Below, piece after piece: positions 1 through 6,034 of a stretch of 19,790 nucleotides of DNA. The DNA is taken from contig JAKURS010000009.1 of NCBI GenBank assembly GCA_022449705.1, positions 1-19,790 of the forward strand, written 5' to 3'. Both the position numbers and the translations under genes were made by a program. The notes below the pieces were generated by a model. That model was given only the letters and a program-made list of their open reading frames with translations. It was not told the origin of the DNA and made no database searches. The DNA comes from Candidatus Poseidoniia archaeon. Its GTDB lineage: Archaea; Thermoplasmatota; Poseidoniia; MGIII; CG-Epi1. Position 1 is the stretch's first letter, and every line of letters begins with the position of its first letter.

Positions 1-2020
1 CGCCGGTGCTCTTGGAGAACACCTCGAGCGTGTCGTAGAAGTAGGTTGCGAGGTAGATGTTGGTGTCATCCACCGCGATGCTGTACTTGTAGTAGTTGTG
101 GTTGGTAAGCTGCGTCCAGGTCACCGCTATCTCGACACTGCTCGGGTTGCCGATTTCAGCCTTGTAGACGCCGCCGTAGTAGTAGTAGTAGGGGCCCCAG
201 TAGATGTCGGTCCCATCGGTGGTTACGTCGTAGATGTAGTTGTTCACGTAGAGATTGTTGTAGCCGGGGTAGCCGGCGCTGGAGGGAGCGTAATAGCTGT
301 TCAGGGAGACACCGCTGGTGGAGTACTCAACCACGCGCCCGCGGTTGGCGGTAGCGGTGTTATAGCCGTAGTACGCCACGAAGACGTGGGTCGCGCCGTC
401 CACGACGGTGGTCTCTATACCCATGGGCCGACAGAAGGAGCCGGCGCAGGTTGTAATCCGGGAGCTCCAGCGGCCCTCGAAGTCGCCGTTGCTGGGGTCC
501 CAGCGGCTGACGTACATCTGAGAGGTGGTGAGGTAGCCGGCCGAGACCAGTACCTCGTCGTTCACGCTGTCGTAGGCGACCCCCATCGGGTAATAGAGGG
601 TCTGCGAACCGGAGTGCTGCTTGTACCAGGCGTAGGTGTAGGTGTCGGTGCCGGAGTTGTAGTTCAGCTTGTAAAGTCGCCCGTTCGAGCTGCCGTAGGT
701 TGTGAAGAAGACGTTTCCGTCATCGTCGGCGGTGACGGAACGCGGCCGGTAGCAGCCGGTGGGGGAGTACTTGTGAACGTTGGTGCCGTCGGCATCGGTG
801 ACGACGATTTCGCCGCAGTTACCGGTACCGCCAAAGTAGTTGGCGATGTACATCTTGTCGTTCCCGATCCAGACGTCGTAGGGGTTGTCGTAGAGTAGGC
901 CTGCCAACTCTAGCTTGCCGGGGTAGCTGGAGCCACTGCCCTTGCGGCCAGCGGACATCGCCTCGCCATCCCACTCTCCTGCCTCATCATCACTATTTTG
1001 GCCGCGGTTCCACGTGTCCTCATCAGTGCCGGTGCCCCAGCCGTTGCGGGTACCCGAGAAGATACCGCTGGTCCAGCCGGCGGGGTCGCCGTCGGAGAAG
1101 TCCTCATCCATGGTCGTTACAATATTGGTGGTGAAAACCTCCATACTTACATCGACATCGGTCTGGGTGTTGACACCCTTGTTCTTGATGTCGGCCGTGA
1201 TGATGTTGTCGTCCGCTAGCGAGAGCGGGTCAGGCGCAACGACCTTCATCAGTGCCAGCTCGTTAGTCGGGGGCGGGGGTGCGTAGAACTCGACCGCACG
1301 ACCGGTGTAATAGCCGCCATTCATGCCGCCGTAGGCGTAGCTCAGCCCGAGGGCGCCGTTCTCCTGAATACCAGCCGAAGCAGAGCCGAAGAAGTTGGTG
1401 GCTGTGTTATCCTTGTACTGGAACACGATGTTGCCAGTTGCCTCATACATCAGTACCTCGAAGGTGACTGTATTCGCACAGGACTGGGCCCACTGCCGTA
1501 TCTGTTCGAACTGTATGACAAAAACCCGGTTGGGTTCAGTTCCCTGCGATTCGTGGTAGATTCCACTGGCGCTATTGCTGAAGCAGTACTGCCAGTCGTT
1601 CCACATTGGCGCTATCAGCGCAGTGTTGATAGCCGTGGACGGGATTGACTTGCCTACCCAGTCGTACGGCACCCCGGGATTGCCCAGGGTCAGCCAGCCG
1701 TTATCGCCACCAATCCACCACTGGGTACGATCCTCCTCGTACATGGTGAACGTCCAGGGCAGACTAAACGGACCTTGCACGTAGTCGGCAGGGTCAGATA
1801 TCTTGGTTCCACTGCTACTTATATCGTTCCAATTATAAGTGGGGCCAGTGCTCTCGGCACTGTCCTTGTAGATGTAGCCCTTAGCGTCAGGGCCACCTGA
1901 TCTCGCCGCAGCGTCGGGCGCCAGCATCACGAATCCGCTGGTGACCATTACTACGGCAACCACGAAAGCAACGAGCCTCGCGGTCCAGTCGATGGAGCTC
2001 TCTGTAGAGGTTTCTTGCAT
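1..2020 (-). CDS. Large secreted surface protein, N-terminal part (truncated at left edge)
   Basis: I read an uninterrupted frame from an ATG at 2018-2020 leftwards to the window edge, 673 codons with no stop. The N-terminus has a short polar stretch, then a hydrophobic segment (about residues 14-33) ending in an Ala-rich region, which looks like a Sec signal peptide or N-terminal anchor. Residues about 60-245 resemble a NIDO-like region: the IAPMWNDW motif, then alternating strands with NRVFVIQFEQI and IVFQYKD. Residues about 252-300 (LALMKVVAPDPLSLADDN, DIKNKG) look like a CARDB/Ig-type domain. From about 370 on there are repeated short strand blocks such as DVWIGNDKMYIANY, SVTADDDGNVFFTTY and GVAYDSVNDEVLVSAG, suggesting a beta-propeller. 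Tyr, Gly and Asn are abundant, with a five-Tyr run coded at 177-191. Paired cysteines suggest disulfides outside the cell. Its ligand or role is unknown. The C-terminus lies outside the window. Confidence 0.88.
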   Translation of the reverse strand, partial: MQETSTESSIDWTARLVAFVVAVVMVTSGFVMLAPDAAARSGGPDAKGYIYKDSAESTGPTYNWNDISSSGTKISDPADYVQGPFSLPWTFTMYEEDRTQWWIGGDNGWLTLGNPGVPYDWVGKSIPSTAINTALIAPMWNDWQYCFSNSASGIYHESQGTEPNRVFVIQFEQIRQWAQSCANTVTFEVLMYEATGNIVFQYKDNTATNFFGSASAGIQENGALGLSYAYGGMNGGYYTGRAVEFYAPPPPTNELALMKVVAPDPLSLADDNIITADIKNKGVNTQTDVDVSMEVFTTNIVTTMDEDFSDGDPAGWTSGIFSGTRNGWGTGTDEDTWNRGQNSDDEAGEWDGEAMSAGRKGSGSSYPGKLELAGLLYDNPYDVWIGNDKMYIANYFGGTGNCGEIVVTDADGTNVHKYSPTGCYRPRSVTADDDGNVFFTTYGSSNGRLYKLNYNSGTDTYTYAWYKQHSGSQTLYYPMGVAYDSVNDEVLVSAGYLTTSQMYVSRWDPSNGDFEGRWSSRITTCAGSFCRPMGIETTVVDGATHVFVAYYGYNTATANRGRVVEYSTSGVSLNSYYAPSSAGYPGYNNLYVNNYIYDVTTDGTDIYWGPYYYYYGGVYKAEIGNPSSVEIAVTWTQLTNHNYYKYSIAVDDTNIYLATYFYDTLEVFSKSTG

Positions 2021-2051
2021 ATGACACACCTTGGTTGAGTCCTTGTCCCAA

Positions 2052-2067
2052 CGGGTCCGAAGACCCG
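2052..2067. other. Small inverted repeat between divergent genes
   Basis: CGGGTC-CGAA-GACCCG forms a perfect 6-bp stem with a 4-base loop, between the start of the secreted protein (-) and pdxT (+). No T-run follows on either strand, so a terminator is unlikely. It could be an mRNA leader hairpin for the leftward gene or a protein-binding dyad. An AT patch (ATTAAAAAC, 2097-2105) lies beside it and might serve as a TATA element for one or both genes. The function is not established. Confidence 0.3.
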
Positions 2068-2174
2068 CTGAAGGGTACGCGTCACGCTGCCGGTTCATTA
2101 AAAACGTTCGCCCGTGGCCGGAGCAGGCTGCGCGGCAGCCCAAGCGCTATAGCGGAGGGGGAGACGTACCGACG

Positions 2175-2717
2175 ATGAACATCGGAGTCCTGGCACTGCA
2201 GGGAGCGGTCAGCGAGCACCGGCTGGCGCTGGAAGCGTGTGGCGCCCGCGCGAGGGAGGTGCGGACACCGCACGACCTCGCGGAAATTGAGGGGCTAGTG
2301 GTGCCGGGGGGCGAATCCACCACGCTGCGCCACCTGCTGCGGAACGCCGGCTTGTGGGAGTCACTGCTGGTGTGGGAAAAGCCCATACTGGGGACCTGCG
2401 CCGGCGCAATCCTGCTGGGCAGCTGCGATGACGAGACGCTAGGGAAAATGGAGCTGCAATTGAATCGCAACGCCTACGGCCGGCAGCAGGAATCGTTCGA
2501 GGCCCGAATCAGGCTCGACGAGGGCGACCCGTTTCCCGGGGTGTTCATCCGGGCGCCCGGCGTCACTGCCACCAGCGGGGCGTGCAGGCCGATTGCGTGG
2601 CACAACGGAAATATCGTCGGCGCGGTACAGCCGCCGCACATGGCACTCACCTTCCACCCCGAACTGACCGGGGACCGGCGGCTGCACCAGCGCTGGCTGG
2701 AGATGATACCACGGTAG
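2175..2717 (+). CDS. pdxT: Pyridoxal 5'-phosphate synthase glutaminase subunit PdxT
   Basis: This 180-aa protein is a class-I glutaminase. It hydrolyses glutamine and passes ammonia to PdxS, which builds PLP from a pentose phosphate and a triose phosphate. The N-terminal MNIGVLALQGAVSEH, the GGEST motif (residues 45-49), the nucleophile Cys75 in GTCAGA, FIRAP (124-128) and the His161/Glu163 pair in FHPEL are all PdxT hallmarks, and the length is normal. The frame is open further upstream, but ATG 2175 is chosen because family homology begins exactly there and a purine-rich GGAGGGGGAG sits at 2154-2163. An AT patch (CTATAG, about 2145-2150) could be its TATA box. The partner pdxS is not in this window. 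The ferredoxin gene follows closely or overlaps. Confidence 0.95.
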   Translation: MNIGVLALQGAVSEHRLALEACGARAREVRTPHDLAEIEGLVVPGGESTTLRHLLRNAGLWESLLVWEKPILGTCAGAILLGSCDDETLGKMELQLNRNAYGRQQESFEARIRLDEGDPFPGVFIRAPGVTATSGACRPIAWHNGNIVGAVQPPHMALTFHPELTGDRRLHQRWLEMIPR

Positions 2718-3052
2718 CCAACCCAAAAGGCCGCCGGGCGCCGGGCTACGAACGGCACGTCTTCATCTGCGGCCACGAGCGTCCGCCCGACGCCGTGCGG
2801 CCCTGCTGCTCCGGACGCGGCAGCCTGGCAGTGCTGAAGCAGATGAAGGCAGCCGCCAACGAGGCGGGCCTTTCCGGAGTGCGGGTCCAGAAATCGGGCT
2901 GCCTCGATTTCTGCGAGAATGGTATCTCCTGCGTGGTCTATCCGGAAGGCGTGTGGTACCGCATCGCGGAGCCGGAGCGCGATATAGCCGAAATCGTCGA
3001 AAAACACCTGCTCCACGGAGAGGTCGTAGAGCGGTGCCTGATGAAGTTCTGA
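2582..3052 (+). CDS. Thioredoxin-like [2Fe-2S] ferredoxin (start uncertain)
   Basis: The conserved part starts around residue 57 (ERHVFICGHERPP) and carries four family cysteines: one in FICG, one in RPCCSGRG, and two in KSGCLDFC. The typical CVVYPEGVWYR, then EIVEKHLL and ERCLMKF, follow. This is the thioredoxin-fold (2Fe-2S) ferredoxin family, usually about 100 residues and presumed to carry electrons in the cytoplasm; its partner is unknown. The start is a problem. The only standard starts in frame are GTG 2582 and GTG 2597, both deep inside pdxT, giving a basic, low-complexity N-terminal extension with no family resemblance. A non-standard start near 2693-2717 or a one-base sequence error near the pdxT stop would give a normal-length protein. 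The C-terminal boundary is firm. It is probably co-transcribed with pdxT. Confidence 0.8.
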   Translation: MQADCVAQRKYRRRGTAAAHGTHLPPRTDRGPAAAPALAGDDTTVANPKGRRAPGYERHVFICGHERPPDAVRPCCSGRGSLAVLKQMKAAANEAGLSGVRVQKSGCLDFCENGISCVVYPEGVWYRIAEPERDIAEIVEKHLLHGEVVERCLMKF

Positions 3053-3059
3053 TTTCTCG

Positions 3060-3075
3060 AAAAATATATTTAAAG
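3060..3075 (-). terminator. T-rich putative terminator of tRNA-Leu
   Basis: On the minus strand the sequence after the tRNA-Leu 3' end becomes AT-rich and ends in a TTTTT run (bases 3064-3060), as expected for archaeal T-tract termination. It also lies just after the ferredoxin stop on the other strand, so it may serve as a boundary for both. Confidence 0.4.
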
Positions 3076-3101
3076 AGAGAATACTCCCGGAAAGACAGTG
3101 G

Positions 3102-3186
3102 TGCGCGGGGCAGGATTCGAACCTGCGAACCCCTAAGGGAGAAGGTCTTGAGCCTTCCGCGATTGGCCAGACTATGCGACCCGCGC
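3102..3186 (-). tRNA. tRNA-Leu (anticodon CAA)
   Basis: The acceptor stem GCGCGGG pairs perfectly with CCCGCGC. The anticodon stem GAAGG/CCTTC encloses loop CTCAAGA, giving anticodon CAA. A long variable arm (class II) and T-arm GCAGG-TTCGAAT-CCTGC follow, and the discriminator is A. All fit tRNA-Leu decoding UUG. The terminal CCA is genome-encoded at 3099-3101. Its presumed TATA element at 3208-3214 is shared with the divergent glycosylase gene. Confidence 0.96.
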
Positions 3187-3207
3187 CCCGGCGCCGAGGG
3201 TCGGGGG

Positions 3208-3214
3208 TATTTTA
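3208..3214. promoter_or_regulatory. Shared bidirectional TATA element, tRNA-Leu / DNA glycosylase
   Basis: The only AT-rich box (TATTTTA) in the 49-base gap between the two divergent genes is centred at 3211. That is 25 bases from the tRNA 5' end (3186) and 25 bases from the glycosylase GTG (3236). Both distances match the usual archaeal TATA-to-start spacing, implying one box serves both directions and that the glycosylase mRNA is leaderless. Confidence 0.55.
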
Positions 3215-3235
3215 GCGGCGCGTCGCTGCCACCGG

Positions 3236-3844
3236 GTGAGCGCGCCAGAATGGTGGAAACGCGCCTGCGACGAACTACGCACTGGCGACCCGGTGCTGGC
3301 AGCGATTATCGACCGCTTTCCCGAAGAGCGGCTCGAACCGCGGGCGGATGCGTTCTTCACTCTGGCGCGCGCGATTGCGGGACAGCAGATTTCGGTGAAA
3401 GCAGCGCAGACTGTCTGGGGCCGGCTGGAGGCCATTTGCGGTGGGGCGGTGACAGTGGAGGCGGTGCTGGCACGCAGCGTGGAGCAGCTGCGGCCGGCGG
3501 GGCTGTCGCAGCGCAAGGCGGAGTACGTGCGCGGGCTGGTGCAGGACCGGGAAGTGTGGGACATCGACTGGGAGCCACTGGGCAACGAAGCGGCGATTGC
3601 GCGGCTCTGTCAGCTGCGCGGGGTAGGGCGCTGGACAGCGGAGATGTTCCTGATTTTCCATTTGCTGCGGCCCGACGTGCTGCCACTGGACGACATGGGG
3701 CTGGTGGCGGCGATGCGGCGCGTCTACGGGAAAGCGCTTGAGACGGAGGAGCTGCGCGAAATCAGCGCGGTGTGGCAGCCCTGGCGCTCGGTCGCGACCT
3801 GGTACCTATGGCGCTCGCTCGACCCGGAGCCGGTCGAATACTAG
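3236..3844 (+). CDS. DNA-3-methyladenine glycosylase II family (HhH-GPD)
   Basis: This 202-aa protein is of the AlkA/Mag1 type. It would remove alkylated purines from DNA as the first step of base excision repair. Residues 42-60 (TLARAIAGQQISVKAAQTV) match the conserved family block. The helix-hairpin-helix is LRGVGRWTAEMFLIF (127-141), and the catalytic Asp is in LPLDDMGL (Asp153 by alignment). The sequence lacks the Cys cluster of EndoIII, which argues against a thymine-glycol enzyme, and it lacks the N-terminal domain of E. coli AlkA, matching the shorter Mag1-like forms. The GTG start gives family-like N-terminal sequence and lies 25 bases from a TATA element, so it is probably leaderless. 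It converges on the agmatinase gene with a 9-base gap. Confidence 0.92.
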   Translation: MSAPEWWKRACDELRTGDPVLAAIIDRFPEERLEPRADAFFTLARAIAGQQISVKAAQTVWGRLEAICGGAVTVEAVLARSVEQLRPAGLSQRKAEYVRGLVQDREVWDIDWEPLGNEAAIARLCQLRGVGRWTAEMFLIFHLLRPDVLPLDDMGLVAAMRRVYGKALETEELREISAVWQPWRSVATWYLWRSLDPEPVEY

Positions 3845-3853
3845 GCGAGATGC

Positions 3854-4714
3854 CTACTTGCCAGCCGGCTGCGCCTTCACGACTGCGCCGAGGGCGTGCC
3901 GCACCAGCCGTGCAGCGAGCGCAGCGGTGTTGCCGTTGTCGGCGGGCGGGCAGGTCTCGACGCAGTCGAAACCGACCAGCCGGTCGCTCAGGAAATTGAG
4001 CGTCTGCAGCACCTCGTAGGGCGTCATGCCGAACGGCTCGGGCGTTCCGACACCAGGGGCGAAGGCGGGGTCAATCACGTCCATGTCGAGGCTAAGGTAT
4101 AGCGGACCATCGAGCGTGTCGACGATATCCGAGAGGTGCTCACGCAGGTCGGCCCAGCCCGCCTCGACGTAGCTGAGGCCGTCCCCGCGCGCTGCTTGCT
4201 GCTCCTCGCGCGATAGTGAGCGCACGCCGACGACGCGTACGCGTTCGACGCCCACGATTTCGGAGACGCGGCGCGTGGTTGCGGCGTGCGACCACTTTGC
4301 GCCCTGGTAGCCGTCGCGGTAGTCCAGGTGTGCGTCAAGTATGACGACGCCCAGCTCCGGAAAGTGCTGCTTCAGTGCGGCGACCGCCGGTGGGGTGAGC
4401 GAGTGCTCGCCGCCGAGGCCAACCGGAAACTTGCCGGCAGTGCCGATGCGGTCAACGATTTCTCCGATGGCGCTGTTGTTGGCCTCCTGGTCCGCAACCA
4501 CCTCGACGTCGCCCCAGTCGTGGGCCGGGACGTCGTGCAGGTCGAGACCGAGTTCGTTGAGCCACGACTCGAAGTTGTGGCTGTGGTGCCGGATGGCCCC
4601 GGGGCCGGCGGCAGCCCCCTTGCGGAAGCAGGCGGTGCCGTCGAAAGGGTAGCCCCAGATTACGAAGCGCGCGTCGTCGAAGGCCGCTTCAGCGTCGGCA
4701 AAAAACTCAGGCAC
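3854..4714 (-). CDS. speB: Agmatinase (arginase/ureohydrolase family)
   Basis: This 286-aa protein would hydrolyse agmatine to putrescine and urea. All metal-binding motifs are present: GGEHS (His104), DAHLD (Asp127, His129, Asp131) and SLDMDVIDP (Asp210, Asp212), binding a dinuclear Mn centre in this family. The start is GTG 4712-4714, which overlaps the aIF5A stop by 8 bases (GTGCCTGA). A longer open frame upstream is only the aIF5A gene read in another frame. This is the last gene of the tbp operon. Adjacency to aIF5A is meaningful: putrescine leads to spermidine, the donor for aIF5A deoxyhypusination, and agmatinase-aIF5A neighbours are known in haloarchaea. Arginase or another ureohydrolase activity cannot be excluded from motifs alone. 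Confidence 0.93.
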   Translation of the reverse strand: MPEFFADAEAAFDDARFVIWGYPFDGTACFRKGAAAGPGAIRHHSHNFESWLNELGLDLHDVPAHDWGDVEVVADQEANNSAIGEIVDRIGTAGKFPVGLGGEHSLTPPAVAALKQHFPELGVVILDAHLDYRDGYQGAKWSHAATTRRVSEIVGVERVRVVGVRSLSREEQQAARGDGLSYVEAGWADLREHLSDIVDTLDGPLYLSLDMDVIDPAFAPGVGTPEPFGMTPYEVLQTLNFLSDRLVGFDCVETCPPADNGNTAALAARLVRHALGAVVKAQPAGK

Positions 4715-5102
4715 GCGTAACCAGCCGGCGTCCCATCGCCTGCAGGAAGCGGATTTCGCCTCCAGGCTCGAGGCTGCCCTGGAATTCGGTGGGGATATCA
4801 CCCAGCGGAATGGTGAAGGTTTCCCAGGTCTCCAGGTCCATGAACTGCACCTCACTGCCCATCAGTGCCAGCACCTGCCCCTTGCGGTTGTCCACCTGCG
4901 GGACGTGCACCTTGTGTTTCACGGGATGGACCAGCGACCGCTTAGTCCCGTCAAAGATGCCAACAGCGACGATGCGCGCCTTGGATTCGCCGTGCTTGCC
5001 AGGCTTGGAGGTGGTGTATTCCACAATCCTGCACGGGGCGTCATCAACGACGAGGTAGCGCCCCACCTTGAGCGACCGGATTTCCTGGATGGTGGTGGTC
5101 AC
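4707..5102 (-). CDS. eif5A: Translation initiation/elongation factor aIF5A
   Basis: This 131-aa protein is archaeal IF5A, which relieves ribosome stalling. The hypusine site lies in TSKPGKHGESK, with Lys36 as the modified residue. An SH3-like N-terminal domain is followed by an OB-fold domain, and the length is normal. I prefer GTG 5100-5102 over an upstream in-frame GTG at 5111. The later codon overlaps the preceding gene's TGA in a GTGA junction and has a GGAG at good spacing (8 bases). The upstream GTG has no room for a ribosome binding site. Translation is probably coupled to the 59-aa gene upstream. The agmatinase gene overlaps its stop. The deoxyhypusine synthase gene is not in the window. 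Confidence 0.95.
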   Translation of the reverse strand: MTTTIQEIRSLKVGRYLVVDDAPCRIVEYTTSKPGKHGESKARIVAVGIFDGTKRSLVHPVKHKVHVPQVDNRKGQVLALMGSEVQFMDLETWETFTIPLGDIPTEFQGSLEPGGEIRFLQAMGRRLVTRA

Positions 5103-5278
5103 GCATCCCACTCCAGCTCACGCCACTGGTCGTCTGCCAGCCAACCGGCGAGCATGCTGCGCGCGGCGATGTTGCGGCGCATGCGCTGCAGGAGGTCAAT
5201 TGCCACTTCGAGCGCCTGGTCGGGATACTCAGTCTGGCGCGCTTCGAGGCGGGCGATGAGCTGCTCGGCGGTAATCAT
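5099..5278 (-). CDS. 59-aa protein of unknown function between tbp and aIF5A
   Basis: ATG 5276-5278 to TGA 5099-5101 gives 59 residues, starting MITAEQLIARLEARQ and ending WRELEWDA. I do not recognise a family. It is highly charged and predicted helical, with heptad-like Leu/Ile/Ala spacing in residues 5-35, a basic patch (QRMRRNIAARS, 31-41) and a Trp-rich acidic C-terminus. There is no signal peptide or membrane segment. Its ATG overlaps the tbp stop by four bases (ATGA), and its TGA overlaps the preferred aIF5A GTG (GTGA). Such tight packing on both sides is strong evidence that it is translated. It may be a small binding partner or regulator, or a translational relay between the two factors; nothing in the sequence decides this. 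Confidence 0.75.
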   Translation of the reverse strand: MITAEQLIARLEARQTEYPDQALEVAIDLLQRMRRNIAARSMLAGWLADDQWRELEWDA

Positions 5279-5829
5279 CCTTCGCGCAGCAGCCCGGCGG
5301 TGCGCAGTTCATGCTTGATGTTACGGACGGCGTTCTTGATGTCATTGACTTCGCGCGCGCCAACGCAGACCATCTTACCACTGCCGAAGAGCAGTAGGAC
5401 CACCTTCGGATCAGCCATGCGGTAGACCAGCCCGGGGAACGCCTCCGGTTCGTATTCAACGTTCTCAAAGCCGAGCGACATCGCAATCTGGATCAGGTTG
5501 AGTGTCGACTCCAAATTGGTGGTGGCGACGATGTTCTGGATAACGATGGTTGGCTCGTCATGGACCGGCATTTTGAGCGCGCGCAATTCATCCACTACCT
5601 TGTTGATAGCGATGTGCACGTCCGGAATCGAGCGCGCGCCAGTACAAACTACCTTCCCGCTGCGGAAGATGAGTACCGCCGTCTTCGGCTCTTTAAGCTT
5701 GTATATCAGCCCCGGGAAGCGGTCCTGGTCATACTCGGCACCCTCGAGCTGGAAGGCAATGTCCTGCAACATCAGTTCCTTACCAATCGAGGCGCTCGCT
5801 ACAACATTGACTACTGTTATTTCAGCCAT
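5275..5829 (-). CDS. tbp: TATA-box-binding protein (TBP)
   Basis: This 184-aa protein is the basal archaeal transcription factor that binds and bends TATA DNA with TFB. Two clear direct repeats of about 90 residues form the saddle. The first carries FPGLIYKLKEPKTAVLIF and SGKVVCTGAR. The second carries FPGLVYRMADPKVVLLLF and SGKMVCVGAR. The Phe-Pro-Gly segments hold the DNA-kinking phenylalanines. The acidic C-terminal tail found in many archaeal TBPs is nearly absent (ends LLREG). ATG 5827-5829 has a strong Shine-Dalgarno AGGAGT at 5836-5841. It is the first gene of a four-gene operon with overlapping start/stop codons. Upstream are two identical TATA boxes. Confidence 0.97.
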   Translation of the reverse strand: MAEITVVNVVASASIGKELMLQDIAFQLEGAEYDQDRFPGLIYKLKEPKTAVLIFRSGKVVCTGARSIPDVHIAINKVVDELRALKMPVHDEPTIVIQNIVATTNLESTLNLIQIAMSLGFENVEYEPEAFPGLVYRMADPKVVLLLFGSGKMVCVGAREVNDIKNAVRNIKHELRTAGLLREG

Positions 5830-5849
5830 AGTAAAACTCCTAAGGGCGG

Positions 5850-5887
5850 CCTATATAAGTGACCTATATAAAGCTTAAATATAAAAT
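5850..5887 (-). promoter_or_regulatory. tbp promoter region with tandem TATA boxes
   Basis: The 9-mer CCTATATAA (plus strand) occurs twice, at 5850-5858 and 5863-5871, 13 bases apart; read leftwards it is TTATATAGG. A third AT-rich patch lies at 5875-5887. The proximal box is centred 26 bases from the ATG and would give a leaderless mRNA. The distal box would start transcription near 5842 and include the AGGAGT ribosome binding site. Paired TATA boxes before the TBP gene itself invite a model of autoregulation or alternative starts, which is inference. Confidence 0.65.
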
Positions 5888-5916
5888 CATCCGGTAGACT
5901 GGTAACGTCACGCGAC

Positions 5917-5924
5917 CTTTTTAG
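5917..5924 (+). promoter_or_regulatory. Putative TATA box for tRNA-Pro
   Basis: CTTTTTAG is the only AT-rich run in the GC-rich stretch before tRNA-Pro. It is centred about 28 bases upstream of the tRNA 5' end, the expected archaeal spacing. Confidence 0.4.
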
Positions 5925-5948
5925 CGCACCCTGCGTGGCGCCGCCGGC

Positions 5949-6023
5949 GGGCCCGTGGGGTAGCTTGGTCCATCCTTCGGCGTTCGGGACGCCGGTACTC
6001 CGATTCAAATTCGGGCGGGCCCA
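5949..6023 (+). tRNA. tRNA-Pro (anticodon CGG)
   Basis: Acceptor GGGCCCG pairs with CGGGCCC. The anticodon stem CGGCG/CGCCG encloses loop TTCGGGA, giving anticodon CGG. T-arm is TCCGA-TTCAAAT-TCGGG with one G-U pair. The D-arm contains GGTAGCTTGGTCCATCC, typical of archaeal tRNA-Pro. Discriminator A is followed by an encoded CCA at 6024-6026. The gene ends only nine bases before the convergent regulator's stop codon. Confidence 0.95.
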
Positions 6024-6034
6024 CCATTCTGTCG

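Noticed and set aside
176..191. GTAGTAGTAG... run as a microsatellite or repeat array
   Set aside because: It codes five Tyr in frame in the secreted protein and is too short to be a separate element.
98..898. 266-codon open frame on the + strand, Val/Gly-rich
   Set aside because: It is antisense to the secreted protein; its composition is what its Tyr/Thr/Asp-rich codons give in reverse, and it has no family motifs.
2953..3741. 262-codon open frame on the + strand across tRNA-Leu
   Set aside because: It runs through a clear tRNA gene and out of frame through the glycosylase; Ala/Gly/Arg-rich shadow.
4286..4720. 144-codon + strand frame opposite agmatinase
   Set aside because: All metal-binding motifs are on the minus strand; this is a high-GC antisense shadow.
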